Notes under the pieces: generated by a model
What the model was told of the DNA's origin: nothing
Databases searched by the model: none
The model's input: the letters and a program-made list of their open reading frames with translations, nothing else
Position numbers and translations under genes: made by a program
Assembly: GCA_944739405.2 (NCBI GenBank)
Contig: OX123183.2
Span: forward strand, 120,660,331 to 120,724,330
Reading direction: 5' to 3'
Length of the DNA: 64,000 bases
DNA from: Euclidia mi
Lineage: Eukaryota > Arthropoda > Insecta > Lepidoptera > Erebidae
Part shown: in pieces, positions 46,702-58,390 of the stretch
How positions within the stretch are numbered: position 1 is the stretch's first letter
Layout of the letters: every line of letters starts with the position of its first letter

Positions 46702-46927
46702 ACATACATACATACATAGACTCACGCCTGTTTCCCCGAAGGGGTAGGCAGAGACATATTAAACGCCCACTTTTCGCCAGTGTTTTGATCCCACGTAATA
46801 GGTGGCGAGCCTATTGCCGCTTATCGGGATATTTTGTTTGCCAGAGCCTCGTCCGTTGATCGGCAGGTGCACCACTTGCAGGTGAGGTTGGCTTGGGATC
46901 CTAAGTTCTTGGTGGGAACCCTATGCA
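46702..46927 (-). mobile_element. SINE-F copy 1, with target duplication
   Basis: On the minus strand it starts gggtgcatagggttcccacc, passes ctgcaagtggtgcacctgcc, enters the shared 3' module at ggcaataggctcgcc and ends in (tatg)n. The repeat cccgcaacgaat at 46690-46701 and 46928-46939 flanks it. No clear A or B box is visible in the head. Confidence 0.85.
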
Positions 46928-46939
46928 CCCGCAACGAAT

Positions 46940-48328
46940 TTGATCAAATAATGGGTACCTATGTACTTGTAAGCAATATTCATTAGTAAGTAGTGGTTAA
47001 TTGTAGGGTATCGGTGTTTGTATAATAAATTTGACTGGCCTGCTGACCCCTTGTATGAAGCAAAGTGGCAGCTTAACTATATACGATACCCTCCGGCAGA
47101 AAGAGCACAAATGAAACGATTGGCCGCAAGAAAAGTTGGTATTTGAGGAGGGTTGCCGAAGACCTAAGGGAAGCATTTTGGACTCCCTCCCCTCTCTTTA
47201 AGTGGGCATAAAAGCTCCACATGTTTGGAACCGTGAGTGATGTCTAGTAACATATAAAATATGTTGTAATAAATAATGATTCAGTATATTTCTTGAGAGA
47301 TACCTAGATGCCTCTAGACGGAAAGTTGCTAAATAAAAATGGCTGATGTCCATAATGTAATGTCATCGATCACCATCATCTGCATGGTGCCGACCTTGCC
47401 TCAGCAAAGAGGTTTCGTTACAGAAAAAATATAACACAAAAACTCTTTACAATAAACTATACAATGAGAAAATGCCGTTTCGATGTTAAGGCGAAGTTGA
47501 TAGAAAAAGTGTAATTCGCTTTATAGTTTAATTGGAAATAGTAGTAACAAAGATTTGAAAACTATATATCTATGTGTAATCTAAGGTTATATGATCTTGA
47601 TTTTCTGGTCAAGGAGATAGTTTTAGATATTGTTGAAGAACTGCACTCTCTTTTATAAATAGTAATTACAAAATTGTTTACCCCTTACAGGCTTACAGTC
47701 TTTTTAACTGGGCTACGTTTTAAGGCTCTCTCACCGCAGTATTTATTGCCCTCTGCATATATCTTTCAGTCATTTTAATTACAAATAACACCATCAGATC
47801 ATCCAACAACATTAGGTATATTAGTTATTACATATTATTTTGCAGTTCAATAACATTTCAAACAAAAGCTTCGCCTTAACAACCAGCTGTGCGTTGTTCC
47901 GACTTACAAATCGTCGATTGTACTGATAAAAACACCATTAAATTAATATTACAGATTTTTTTCACGCCGTAATAGTTTCATATCAATGAAACAGCATAAA
48001 CGCGTTACAAATTGTTCGCATTTTGAAAGAGCATCTTAGTGTGCGTTGAAAAAAACAAGATCTTTATAATGACAAATTCTCTGAAGTACGGAACAGTTTT
48101 CTATCAGTCTGTTTCTTTATAGAAGACTTAGATCACAGTTATTTTAGTAAATGGATAACATGTCAAAAAAGACGTAAATGACTTGTAATACGTACGTAAA
48201 TGTATTATTATTTATTTTCAAATACTTGTTTTTTGGTCATCCGTCCATTATTTCAAAAGCACGAAAAACATTTTATGAATTATAAGCTAGGTGTTAGAAA
48301 TTATAAAAGTCATGTAACTCCTCTGAAT
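46940..48328. other. No gene or clear repeat seen
   Basis: Around 47080-47210 the sequence is GC-richer and one frame gives MKRLAARKVGI, but stops break it. Nothing supportable. Confidence 0.35.
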
Positions 48329-48572
48329 AGCGGCGATAGCCCAGTGGTATACGTAACGGATTGCCGAGACGATAGTCTCGGGTTCGATCCCCAGGTACAC
48401 CGGGCACGCACCTCTGACTTTTCGAAGTTATGAGTGTATTAAAAATGTTAATTATCGCTCGCTTATCAATGTGCCCAGCAGATGGCAATAGGCTCGCTCC
48501 CTATTACATTGGGACCGAAACATAACTGGTGAAGTGTGGGTGTATAATACACGTGAAGGTGTGTTATGTTAT
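48329..48572 (+). mobile_element. SINE-B, near full length, tail shortened
   Basis: Head gcggcgatagcccagtgg, B box gggttcgatcccc, G-like block to atcgctcg at 48461, then the A-type module from tgtgccc. The cctctgcctaccccttcgg block is missing, so acacgtgaaggtgtg leads straight to (ttatg)n. Confidence 0.85.
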
Positions 48573-49221
48573 GTTTCTCCCCATTTTGTTGCAAATTCTA
48601 GTCACGTCAAAAAATAATGACAAATTCAGAACCGTTAACATTAATCAAGTTATGAACCGAGTGACATATTATCTTATGAAGACCACTACCATAATTATAT
48701 TGGCGCAATATATTAACAGTCTAATCAAAGGCTTTTAATTACACAGAGCTGGGGTAAAGGATTCCATGCGCGCACAATACATGCCATGTTCCTTCCAAGT
48801 GCAGGATTATATGAATTAAGAAAATTACAGCCCGCGCCTGACACGCCAGTAGGAACAAAAAATAACCATCTTCATTACATATTGTGGCTAGAATTACAGT
48901 CTAGAGTTAGAAAACTTGTATTTAATAATACATTTTTAACTGGATCTATACGTTATAAGGCATCACTGTGAAATTTTATAATAGCTTCTGTAGTAGGTAT
49001 ATACGAAATTATTGATCGTGTTTATTTTGTAACTTATTTCTGCGTATGGTACTGCCAGTTTAGATATTAGTTATGACAACCGTAAAATATCTATTTACTA
49101 CACACAAAGTACATGTAAGCTATAATACTGCCAGATTTCATCAAATTCTGTTGAGCAGGTAGGGTAGTTTTTGCGTGCAACAGTAACAGCGTGCGGACTA
49201 TAATACACTTCTGTAGATACC
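48573..49221. other. No gene or clear repeat seen
   Basis: AT-rich DNA. The ORFs here lack motifs. Confidence 0.4.
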
Positions 49222-49262
49222 AGATGTGGCCACACACTCACTCAAAAAAGAAAGAAGAAGAA
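49222..49262 (+). repeat. SINE-H 3' end fragment
   Basis: ccagatgtggccacacactc followed by A/G-rich sequence matches the end of the H copy at 62461. Confidence 0.4.
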
Positions 49263-49314
49263 TTATTAATTCGGTGTGATATCACCGGTGTGATATACAG
49301 TCTACAGTGCATTT

Positions 49315-49537
49315 CTTTTTTTCTTTTTTTTTAAGACAATTCCCGCATTAGGACTAAATCCTGTATCGCAGGGGACTTTACAAACATACAACTAACGGAC
49401 ACAATGAACACCCGGAACTCGAAACAAGAATTTATGAATTACACAAAGTGTTGCCTCGTGTGGGGATCGAACCCACAACACTCGGCGCAGTGTCATGCGG
49501 TGAGGCGGCCGCTTAAACCACTACGCCAACCGTGCAG
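49315..49537 (-). mobile_element. SINE-D, full length
   Basis: On the minus strand the head gcacggttggcgtagtgg and B box gggttcgatcccc are followed by gttgtatgtttgtaaagtcc and gcgatacaggat, then an A tail (T's at 49315-49332). Confidence 0.9.
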
Positions 49538-49591
49538 TCGATATATTTAGTCATGTCAGTTACTGTCGGAATCTTAGGTATATCTTATACT

Positions 49592-49794
49592 TCTTATACT
49601 AATATATAAAGCTAAAGAGTTTGTTTGTTTGGTTGAACGCGCTAATCTCAGGTACTACTGGTCCGATTTGAAAAATGATTTCAGTTTTAGATAGCCCATT
49701 TATCGAGGAAGGCTATAGGCTATATAACATCACGCTATGAGCGACGGGAGCAGAGCAGTAGCTTAAATAACGCAGGTGTAACCGCATCCTCTAG
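49592..49794 (+). mobile_element. Helitron-like element, copy 2
   Basis: It shares actaatatataaagct, gagtttgtttg, ggtactactggtccga and gaggaaggctataggctata with copy 1 and ends ccgcatcctCTAG before a T. The terminal hairpin is weakened. Confidence 0.75.
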
Positions 49795-50419
49795 TCAAAC
49801 TATAAACATTAAAATAAACATATCAACTCATGAGCTCATTAAGTCTCTGTCTTAACTGTTTAATGTTGTTTTAAAATAACACAGATTTATTATTCACCAA
49901 ACTATTTAAAACTATTACGCAATTTAGTTTAGTCTCTAAACAGCAGGATGTTAAATATAATTTATTAATTTTATTTTAATTAAGTTTTTAAAGCAAGCGA
50001 AAACTCTAATTTACAAGCGCTTGATAGCAAAAATTTTAACTTATACATATAAGTAAGTATTTATGGTTGGTAATTTAGTGTTTAGAATGAAACCTACCTC
50101 GTAAAATGGCTTTTAATCATCAAAATAAAGCTATAGTTATATCACAGCCATTAAATTTTGAATAATATAATAAATTATAATCAAAGTGCAAGATTCTTTT
50201 CGCAAAAACATTTTAAAAGTAATTTAGAGAAAAGTTGCACTCTAGGTGGCAAGAACTAATATTTATAATGCTAAATTTACATAAGAAGGTACTCAAACTT
50301 TATATAAAACAAAGAATAGTAAACTTTTATTATGTCATATTAGCATTTATTTGTAATAACACAATACATATTTTTGTAAAAGATTATGCAGAAGCTTTGC
50401 AATGAGTTATGAACTAGAT
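49795..50419. other. No gene or clear repeat seen
   Basis: AT-rich DNA with nothing I can support. Confidence 0.4.
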
Positions 50420-50433
50420 TATGATTATCGACT

Positions 50434-50697
50434 GCCTCGTTGGTCTCGCGGCATAAATGTGCGCGTGGGAGTGGGAGGTCTCGGGTTCGATTCCCGGGTC
50501 GGGCAAAGTGTTGTTGGGTTTTTCCGTTAGAAAATTCTCAGTAGCAGCACAGAGTCTGGTAATGTGCCCGGTACGGCAATAGGCTCGCCCCCTATTACGT
50601 GGGACCTAAAAATTCATGGCGAAATGTGGGTGTAATATTACACCTCTGCCTACCCCTTCGGGGATACAGGCGTGAGTCTATAAATAAATAAAATAAA
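50434..50697 (+). mobile_element. SINE-C, full length, with target duplication
   Basis: The best C copy: gcctcgttggtctcgcgg, B box gggttcgattcccggg, body, 3' module and (aaat)n tail. The repeat tatgattatcgact at 50420-50433 and 50698-50711 flanks it exactly, which fixes both ends. Confidence 0.93.
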
Positions 50698-50933
50698 TAT
50701 GATTATCGACTTCATTGAAATAAACTTTATATTTAGTAGTGCAATTTAATTTTGAGTTGATCCACTTATTTGATTTTTATTTATGGTTTTTAATTAACAG
50801 CAAAAGTCCAAAATTTTTAAAATTAGAATTGTATAAATGTTTACCTACTTACGTTATATTCATAATATGTAAAAGGACTACAATGAACACAAGTTCAAAG
50901 ATTGAGCGTTAGTCGTAAGTAAGTAATTTAAAT

Positions 50934-51330
50934 CGACCGGTTGCCGCAGTGGGATTGTAAGCGACTGCTACGCCGATGGTCGCGGGTTCGATTCCCGCTC
51001 AAGTTAAACATATGTTTTATTTCTATGTATATTATGTATGTATTTACAAAAAAAGGTATATAGTCAAAGTCAAAATCATTTATTCATTTAGGCCACAAAG
51101 TGACGCTTATGAACGTCAAAAATTTCAGTTAATTACTAGATGATTCTACATTTACATTTAATGCCACGTTCGCAATGCAATAGGTAGAACCACGAGAAAG
51201 AACGAGCAATAAAACTTATATTATATATAAGTACGTATGTTTATCCATTATCTAGTACCCATAACAGAAGCTCTGCTTAGCTTGGGACTAGATGGTGATG
51301 TGTGTATGTGGTAGAATATTATTAATTTAA
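50934..51330 (+). mobile_element. SINE-E, split by a LINE fragment
   Basis: Head and first half lie at 50934-51062, and the second half (ttatctagtacccataac ... gtggtagaat) at 51216-51330. The break falls in the AT-rich middle of the SINE. Confidence 0.85.
51063..51215 (-). mobile_element. CR1/Jockey-like LINE 3' fragment nested in SINE-E
   Basis: It matches the LINE end at 24826-25030, from (gtcaaa)n to cacgagaaagaacg. A short tatata on the left and tatat on the right may be the duplication. Confidence 0.75.
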
Positions 51331-52569
51331 ATTTCTGCGGCAATTATTGCTAGCTTCTTGTTTAAGAAGATTTTCAGCACTAATTATCACCATACATAAA
51401 AATGTTTAAAAAAATAATTTAAAAGTCAAAAGAAGGTCACACAAAGAATGGCAAACAAAATCACTAGCCTGTAGACATTCATGTCTTTACTCTATAACTC
51501 CCCCAAAGCTTTCCGCACGCGTTCTACAATATTCTCAGCACCGCCTATACCCCATCATTCATTTATATTCAGTGTATTACAGGCGATAAAGATGGGGTCA
51601 ACAGACATTGTCTTCGGGAATCATTTAGAAACTCTTACGGTACTTCGTAGGCAATTTTCTGACATGTACGGTCGGCAGAGCAGATAGGTGTTCATTAGAA
51701 AACGGTCATACTAGAGCGGCCGGTAATGGCAGCCAGCGCCCTCTGTCGTACTGCTTCAGAAATTAATTAGATACGGTGCTTGCAAGAATTGTACGGTCGG
51801 CAAAACTGTGTGATGAATTATGAAGTGTTTTGAGGTCGTCCGTTTGTAAGGTTTGCGTTGGCGTTCAATTAGTTTCAGAGGGACTGAGGAATACAAAATG
51901 TATTATTATGATGACATCATGTTTAAATTATGATGACACAATTGTTTTAACATTTAATTTAATAAACTTAAAAAGGCACGTGCCGCTTTTAGAATAAATC
52001 CATCAAAATCGCCAAAAACTTTACAATTATTCTAATAACAAAAGATACCAAATCTCGGTTAAAATATTTTCGGATTGTCTTCATTCATTCGTCTCTTCTA
52101 AACGTACAGTCGAATGAAAAGAAACTTATGACCGCGAAATATTTATTTCAATTCTGGATATTTATGATTATAGCACTAAATAATTTGTAATATTATAATA
52201 TCTTATGAAACATAGGCCTCGAAATAATAAAAGTAAAATTACTATAACAAGAAAATGCTCTACATCGTTTTTCTTCTGCCATCGGTACTAAATGAACGCG
52301 GCACAAGTGGCATAGATAAGTGTAAAGTTATTATTAAGTAAGTAAGAAAGATATGAGTAAGATTGAAGGAATCCGGGACTTGAATAACTGCCGGCGTACT
52401 ATCATGAATTATGTGAACGCTTTGCTCTTATTAAGTCTTATCGGCGACTTCTGGTTATGAAATTCGAATTTCAGGAAAGTTAACCAAGTTGCTTAATTCT
52501 ACGTGTTTTCTAAAATTGTGTTGTTGAATGTCGCGACCGGTGATAAATTAGTTAGAATAAAGGTAAGAC
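51331..52569. other. No gene seen
   Basis: tgtacggtcggca occurs twice in the same orientation, near 51665 and 51790. No ORF or element explains it. Confidence 0.35.
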
Positions 52570-52572
52570 CGC

Positions 52573-52645
52573 ATAGTCAGCCAAATCCGGTTAGACTAGT
52601 AAGCGAACTCCAGGTTGAAACTGGGATAACGCTAGGAGGATGATG
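52573..52645 (+). mobile_element. SINE-G 3' end, 5'-truncated
   Basis: cagccaaatccggttagact, gaaactgggataacgctagg and an atgatgaag tail match the end of the G copy at 39722. Confidence 0.7.
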
Positions 52646-53129
52646 AAGGGTAAGACCACATAAAAAGAAAATAAGGTAACCAATCTGTGCTTATAGTGCG
52701 CAGCGGCGATTCTTTAATTCAATATCCAATATTCTCATTCACTAATTTTTTTAGCCAATGTTAGTATCTATGAAAGCTCAGAGCCATCCGTAGGTCAGCA
52801 GTGGCAACATCAACCATACATCACACCAGCTGTATGTAAGTAGTATTTTTATTAAATGCTCTTGGATAGCAGCACGTTATACATATCTTGGAAGACAATA
52901 TAAAATTCATTTAAATAAAAGTAAAGATTCCTGGATTAAGATTAAGACTAAAATCTTTAAGTTATAGGGCATTTAACTGCTTTTTATGTGTAACGCATGT
53001 GTAAACATTTTTCACAGAATGTTTACCATCGTAAAGTAATTTATAAAAGACGCCGTCGCACGTCGTCGATTGAACAAATTCATATTATAATGTATATTTA
53101 ATATTATCGGAAAAGAAGGTAAAATTCCT

Positions 53130-53240
53130 ACGTCGATGGATCGTTTAAGGAAATTGCGGCGGCGGCGATTCGACACGAAAACTTCATCAACACGTGCGTG
53201 CGCGCATCGCAAAATGGCGGCCTTTAGAAGATGGCGGATA
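53130..53240 (+). promoter_or_regulatory. CpG-rich patch with two YY1/Pho-type motifs
   Basis: In an AT-rich setting this stretch is dense in CpG (gcggcggcggcgattcg, cgtgcgtgcgcgcatcgc). It holds AAAATGGCGGCC (53211-53222) and GAAGATGGCGGA (53227-53238), which match the YY1/Pleiohomeotic core in plus orientation. Such pairs occur near start sites and in Polycomb elements. Role here is inference. Confidence 0.3.
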
Positions 53241-53526
53241 CACTTGCAGACAATAAAATGAGCACACCGTTTTTTTTTAAACCATTATTTCTATTGACGT
53301 TTTAAGTTAGTTACTACTACTTATCTTGTCGACATAATAAAATGTGTACTCACGCTAAAATGCTTTTAATACAATAACATTCGTTTTTATATGAAATTAT
53401 TTTTTTACATTATTTCTTGTTTTGTCTTTCAATTATATTCTATTTAACAGTGTATTCATATTTAATTGGGCGATATATACAAAAAATATTTTTTATTTAT
53501 TTATGATTTTTCATTTTTTGTTACAG

Positions 53527-53588
53527 GTAAGCTCCGCAACCACATCTGAACTTTTTAAAAAGCAGAACCTATTACAACCTTGGTGATG
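53527..53588 (+). other. Candidate 62-nt exon
   Basis: A good acceptor (cattttttgttacag) precedes it and a good donor (gatg|gtaagt at 53589) follows. A second acceptor, ctaatttcag, lies before 53731. No long frame links them, so if real they could be 5' UTR or non-coding exons downstream of the CpG patch. Confidence 0.2.
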
Positions 53589-53931
53589 GTAAGTATTATT
53601 TTAAGGACCTTATCTTGTCATATTCAGTTGATATCTTCAGTTCAAATAGAGAATTTGGCTTTTGCAACTGAATAATTTGGTATCGTGTTGCGAAAAGCTT
53701 ACTTTGTTTTACTTACTTTACTAATTTCAGGCAAAAATACTGCCAATCGATAGTACCAAAAGGTGTGCAAAAAATGGGTAAACATTATGGCCAGCAGGGG
53801 ATTGACTGATTGATTGAGGTATGAGAGCCCATAGTTATTATCAAAGTATTATTAATTTAGTAGTTTATTATAGGTTTTACTAAACAAATTTTTAATTTAA
53901 ATATTTATATTTAAGTATTGCCTAATAGTTT

Positions 53932-54118
53932 ACGCAGCTGCATAGCTGTTAAGCTTAGAGCCAAATGGTTTGGGTTCGATCCCCACAGAGTACAATATTT
54001 TGTGTAATTTACAATTTTTAGTTTTGATTCTGAGTATTTCATTCATCTGTTAGTTGTTTATAAAATCCCCCGTGATACAGAATATATTCCTAGTGTCGGA
54101 GTCATGTTTTTGAAAAGG
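53932..54118 (+). mobile_element. SINE-D, degraded
   Basis: B-box-like gggttcgatccccac, then ttgtgtaatttacaatttt, ctgttagttgtttataaaat and cccccgtgatacagaat follow the D body closely enough to place it. Confidence 0.6.
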
Positions 54119-54484
54119 AAGAATTATAGATATAGGTATAGATAAGTACATTCAGTGTTACACCAAGCCAATAAGACCATTATAACTTGATTTCTCGTTG
54201 TAAGGTAAATCAGTTATACTGCCAGGTCAGTTAACACTGGTATTGCGTAGTTTGGTACAGATCCGTGTACACATATTGAGGAAACCAGGCTAAACGGTGT
54301 CTTTACGAGATACAAACTTGTAACCATGTGTAAGGGTTAGTAATAGCCATGTCAAGAAGCTTATTTCTAAGAGAATAATAAAATAATTATATAAAATGGC
54401 TAAAGAAACAGTAAGGTCTTACTATTGCAGGTAAATGTGAAAGTTTGTCAGGATGGATGTTCAGATGTCTGTTACTCTTTCACA

Positions 54485-54655
54485 TACACTGCACCGAGTG
54501 TTGTGGGTTCGATTCCCACACGAGACAACACTTTGTGTGATTCATAAATTGTTGTTTCGAGTCTGGGTGTTCATTGTGCCCGTTAGTTGTATGTTTGTAA
54601 ACTCCCCCGCGACACAGGATTTATTCCTAGTGCGGGAATTGCCAAAAAAAAAGAA
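54485..54655 (+). mobile_element. SINE-D, head truncated
   Basis: It begins just before gtgttgtgggttcgattccc and runs through the D body to gtgcgggaattgcc and an A tail. The start of the tRNA-like head is missing. Confidence 0.85.
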
Positions 54656-55308
54656 AACAAAACTACAGAATTGATTTTGATGATTGTTTTGTAGTAATAC
54701 AGCATACATTATATCAATATAACCGAGCGGTTACTTTTGTCCATCTACAGGCAAAATCGTGCAATAGGCCCAGGTCTAGCAATTTCCGAGATCAGCGCGT
54801 TCACACCAACAAACTTCCACAACAACTTCCTAATAATATTAATACTGTATAAGCGTACTCTCGTCCGTCAATAAGTCCTTACCATATCACCCTAGCCGGT
54901 TCCAAGGTATAATACGCTATTTAAAACTGGTTAACAGCCACGAAAGTGATGAATAGCGTCCACACTAGTTGTTGAAGTAGATATCTATAAATATACCTCG
55001 TATACTGGTATGGTTTTTATAAGCACATACTAATGATCAATTTGTTGGGCTGGTCCGGTGACTTGTTGGTTCTAGAACTGGGAAGTGGTGGTGACAGTTT
55101 GGTTGAGGAGTTTGGAGAAAAAGTGGATGTAGTGGAAAGAGCAGCTTGGCCGGTTATGGTGAACAGGTCATGGTAGTAGAAGTACCTACTTTTAAAATTT
55201 TGTATCATTTTGGTGTGTCCAAAGATTTTTGCATTCTGATTTAAATTAAAGTTTTTGAAATTGCGTTAAAGGAATAGTGATATGAAACGTCAGTACATAC
55301 AGACAGAA
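54656..55308. other. No gene or clear repeat seen
   Basis: AT-rich DNA with nothing I can support. Confidence 0.4.
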
Positions 55309-55370
55309 GTGTGGGTCTAATATGTATGTTTGTGTCTCTGCCTGACCCTTCAGGGATACAGGCGTGAAGA
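55309..55370 (+). repeat. SINE 3' tail fragment
   Basis: gtgtgggtc, ctctgcctgacccttcaggg and atacaggcgtgaaga match the shared 3' module with some change. Confidence 0.65.
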
Positions 55371-55851
55371 TATAGGTAAAAAAGTATAAATATAATTCGA
55401 GTATTTTGCTGCCTCTTCTTCAACATCGTGTGTCGCTACTCTATAAGTAATTAACTTGTTAAGCCCATATCTTTCGCAGGTGCCCTGTTGGATGCAGGCT
55501 TGCGCTAAATACACCAACTATTTTAATAGACTTCGGACAAAAAAGTGTTCGCCCGCTATTAGCATCTCCAATGGCTAGATTTATGGACTCGTAATGCTCA
55601 AGATTTACATAATAGTCCTTGGTCTTGAATATTGCTATTTTTTACATTGTGTGGGGCGAGAATTTATCAAAAGCAAGGCTTTTCCAATCATATTACGGAA
55701 GAATGGTAGGGTGACAATACTTTTATCATTTTTCCTAAAAAAATCTAGAGATTTGAACCGTCATTGATCATCAGTCTAGTTTTTAAGCTGTCTAACTGCT
55801 AGGCACAAACTTCTTTTCAATAATCAAGGGTAGGTAAGGCTGCGGTTTGTT

Positions 55852-56062
55852 TGCACGGTGTGCGTAGTGGTTTAAACGGCCGCCTCGCCGCTTGACATTA
55901 CACCGAGTTTAGTGCGTTCGATCCCCACACGACACAATACTTAGTATGATCCATAATTTGTTATTTCGAGTATGGGTGTTCATTGTGTCCGTTGGTTGAA
56001 TGTTTGTAAAGTCCTCCGCGACACATTAATAATTTCTAGATTCCCATGCGCGAGTTACCTTA
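55852..56062 (+). mobile_element. SINE-D, full length, diverged
   Basis: Head gcacggtgtgcgtagtgg, B box gcgttcgatccccac and body with gggtgttcattgtgtccg and gtttgtaaagtcctccgcg. The tail is eroded. Confidence 0.8.
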
Positions 56063-56477
56063 AAAACGAAAAGTTCTATAAAAACACATATTACAATACA
56101 GTTAAACTTCCAGTTCTTTATACAATGCAAACATGCTATTTTGAAATAAATCAAAGCATATTGCAACAAGTTACTTCGGCGAAAAAATGGAGTCACACAT
56201 AACCCCAAATTATCTTCGAAATGGTGCAACAATGTTGCAAACCCGTCTTATATGCCCGTTCTCTTTATTCGTACGCTCCCTCGCCTCTCTTGGCTTAAGT
56301 TTTGTTATAATAATTTAGGAGATCAGATTTAAAGATACATATATTATTAAATTATTTACGGGATGTCTCAGTTGTGGGTTTTGTACTCCTGTATTTGAAT
56401 GTTTATTAAGTTGGGCATATGCGTAACTATCACATACCTACCATGGTAATGCTACATGTTGTCTATTATAAAAATTG

Positions 56478-57015
56478 GGCAAGTGCGAGTCGGACTCGCG
56501 CACGAAGGGTTCCGTACCATCATCTATAAAAGAAAATCACGTTCGTTGTATGTCCGTCCTTTGTATGTATACTTAAATACTTTATAAGTTTCTACCTGTT
56601 TATTAAGATCGAGTAACAAATTGCTTAAAAATTACGTTTGTTGTATGGGACACCCCTTTATTATTTACTTTTTAAAATTTAATTATTTATTTTGAAAGGT
56701 AATATACAACTACATATTCTGTGAAAATTTAAAGTGTCTACCTATTACAGTTAGTAATTTTGAGCAACAAATACGAAAAAAGCACGTTTTTTGTATGGGA
56801 CCCCCTTTAATATTTTCATTTTTTTTATTTTCAGTATTTGTTGTTATAGCGGCAACCGAAATACATAATTTGTGAAAATTTCAGCTTTCTAGCTATCATG
56901 GTTTATGAGATACAGCCTGGTGACAGACAGACGGACAGACGGACAGACAGACAGACAGACAGCGGAGGCTTCGTAATAGGGTTCCGTTTTTTACCTTTTA
57001 GGTACGGAACCCTAA
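56478..57015 (+). mobile_element. Interspersed repeat bounded by gggttccgtacc
   Basis: It opens with gggcaagtgcgagtcggact and gggttccgtacc (56507-56518), and ends with agggttccgt then ggtacggaaccc. A (acag)n/(acgg) microsatellite lies at ~56925-56962. Two internal blocks (cacgttcgttgtatg and cacgttttttgtatgggacc) look like repeats. I recall this type as common in moth genomes, but its class is unclear to me. Confidence 0.65.
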
Positions 57016-57097
57016 AAAGTAGAAATAGCATAGTGAGGATGATACACTACTTACGCTGAAGTTATGTGCCTACTAACTACGCTGAACATAATATGAT

Positions 57098-57311
57098 TGC
57101 ATGGTTGGCGTAGTGGTTTAAGCGGCCGCCTCGCCGCTTGCACGAGCACACAGCACGAGTGTTGTGGGTTCGATTCCCACACGAGAAAACACTTTGTGTG
57201 ATTCATAAATTGTTGCTTCGAGTCTGGGTGTGCATTGTGTCCGATAGTTGTAAAAATCCCCCGCGACACAGGATTTAGCGCTAATGCGGAAGTTGTCTTT
57301 TTAAAATAAAT
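57098..57311 (+). mobile_element. SINE-D, full length
   Basis: Head gcatggttggcgtagtgg, B box gggttcgattcccac, body and tail, with a small extra segment (gcacgagcacacagcac) in the head and a deletion in the gttgtatgtttgtaaa block. SINE-F lies right against its tail. Confidence 0.88.
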
Positions 57312-57320
57312 AATATAATA

Positions 57321-57552
57321 CATACATACATACATACATAGACTCACGCCTGTTTCCCCGAAGGGGTAGGCAGAGGCATATTAAACGTCCACTTTTCGCC
57401 AGTGTTTTGATCCCACGTAATAGGTGGCGAGCCTATTGCCGCTTATCGGGATATTTTGTTTGCCAGAGCCTCGTCCGTTGATCGGCAGGTGCACCACTTG
57501 CAGGTGAGGTTGGCTTGGGACCCTAAGTTCTTGGTGGGAACCCTATGCACCC
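57321..57552 (-). mobile_element. SINE-F copy 2, with target duplication
   Basis: The 5' end is the same as in copy 1 (gggtgcatagggttccc on the minus strand), with the same body and a (tatg)n tail. The repeat aatataata at 57312-57320 and 57553-57561 flanks it. Only two or three bases differ from copy 1. Confidence 0.88.
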
Positions 57553-57561
57553 AATATAATA

Positions 57562-58289
57562 AATAAGTATTTAAATAAATATATGTGCGAATTAAGTTGT
57601 TAATAGACGGTGGCAATTACTGTATAGCAAAGGTAATGTTGCTGTCAAATCTAGATTGCGGAATCCGGTATCCGACGGGCCTTGGATGCCACTGGGACAA
57701 GATTATGATGATGATGATGAAGATTATGATTCTATAACGATATTTGTTCCTTTTCCGTAGCATAAGTTACCAGAAATAACACCTGCCACAATTTGCGTAG
57801 TACTTATTTTAATAATAACATAAACCATCACCAAATTGACCTTACCATCGTTGCTCGACCTTCCACATAGATCGATGCCCCCTTTAACTTATTTCGTATT
57901 TCTTCTAAGACTTAACAGGTCCATCACCCGAAGCGGTTCATACTTTTTCACCGCATATAGTGTATGCGATCGTAAAAATATCGTAAAATTACAGTTGTAC
58001 GTTATAGCTTTTGAAATAAATATCTTTAGTTTAAATGTGTCCCGTTTATCGGGCACAGGTAAAAAATACTGTTCATAGATAAGTTTAAAGGTATCTATGG
58101 TTATTTTATTTTTATTTTTATAGTAAATGTTACCGGGTATGTGGCGTATCGTTATTTTGAGATCAGATGCGAAGTATTTAAATTATGTTAAATTTGTCGT
58201 ATTGTTTGTGAAAAGTATTTTCTTGAATATTATTAGGTTACTGTAAAGATGTAAGGTACAGAGAGTTTGGACTGAGCGTATGATGGTAC
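57562..58289. other. No gene seen; one LINE tail
   Basis: Around 57655-57722, ccttggatgccactgggaca followed by (atg)n looks like an RTE-like tail. The ORF at 57836-58078 starts with TTG and has no motif. Confidence 0.4.
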
Positions 58290-58304
58290 TGCTTTAAATT
58301 TTAG

Positions 58305-58390
58305 CCTCGCTACTGACAAGGCATCGTGTGCCATAGGTTCTATTCCCTGTGAGACAAAACTTTAAGTAGGTAATCCACAAAATGCCTCGA
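58305..58390 (+). repeat. Degraded tRNA-derived head (D-like)
   Basis: cataggttctattccctgtg then agacaaaactttaag resembles the D B-box region. Confidence 0.35.

Noticed and set aside
46647..46859. ORFs at 46647 and 63772 sharing an identical 40-residue C-terminus
   Set aside because: The shared part is SINE-F read antisense. The N-terminal parts are unrelated flanking sequence.
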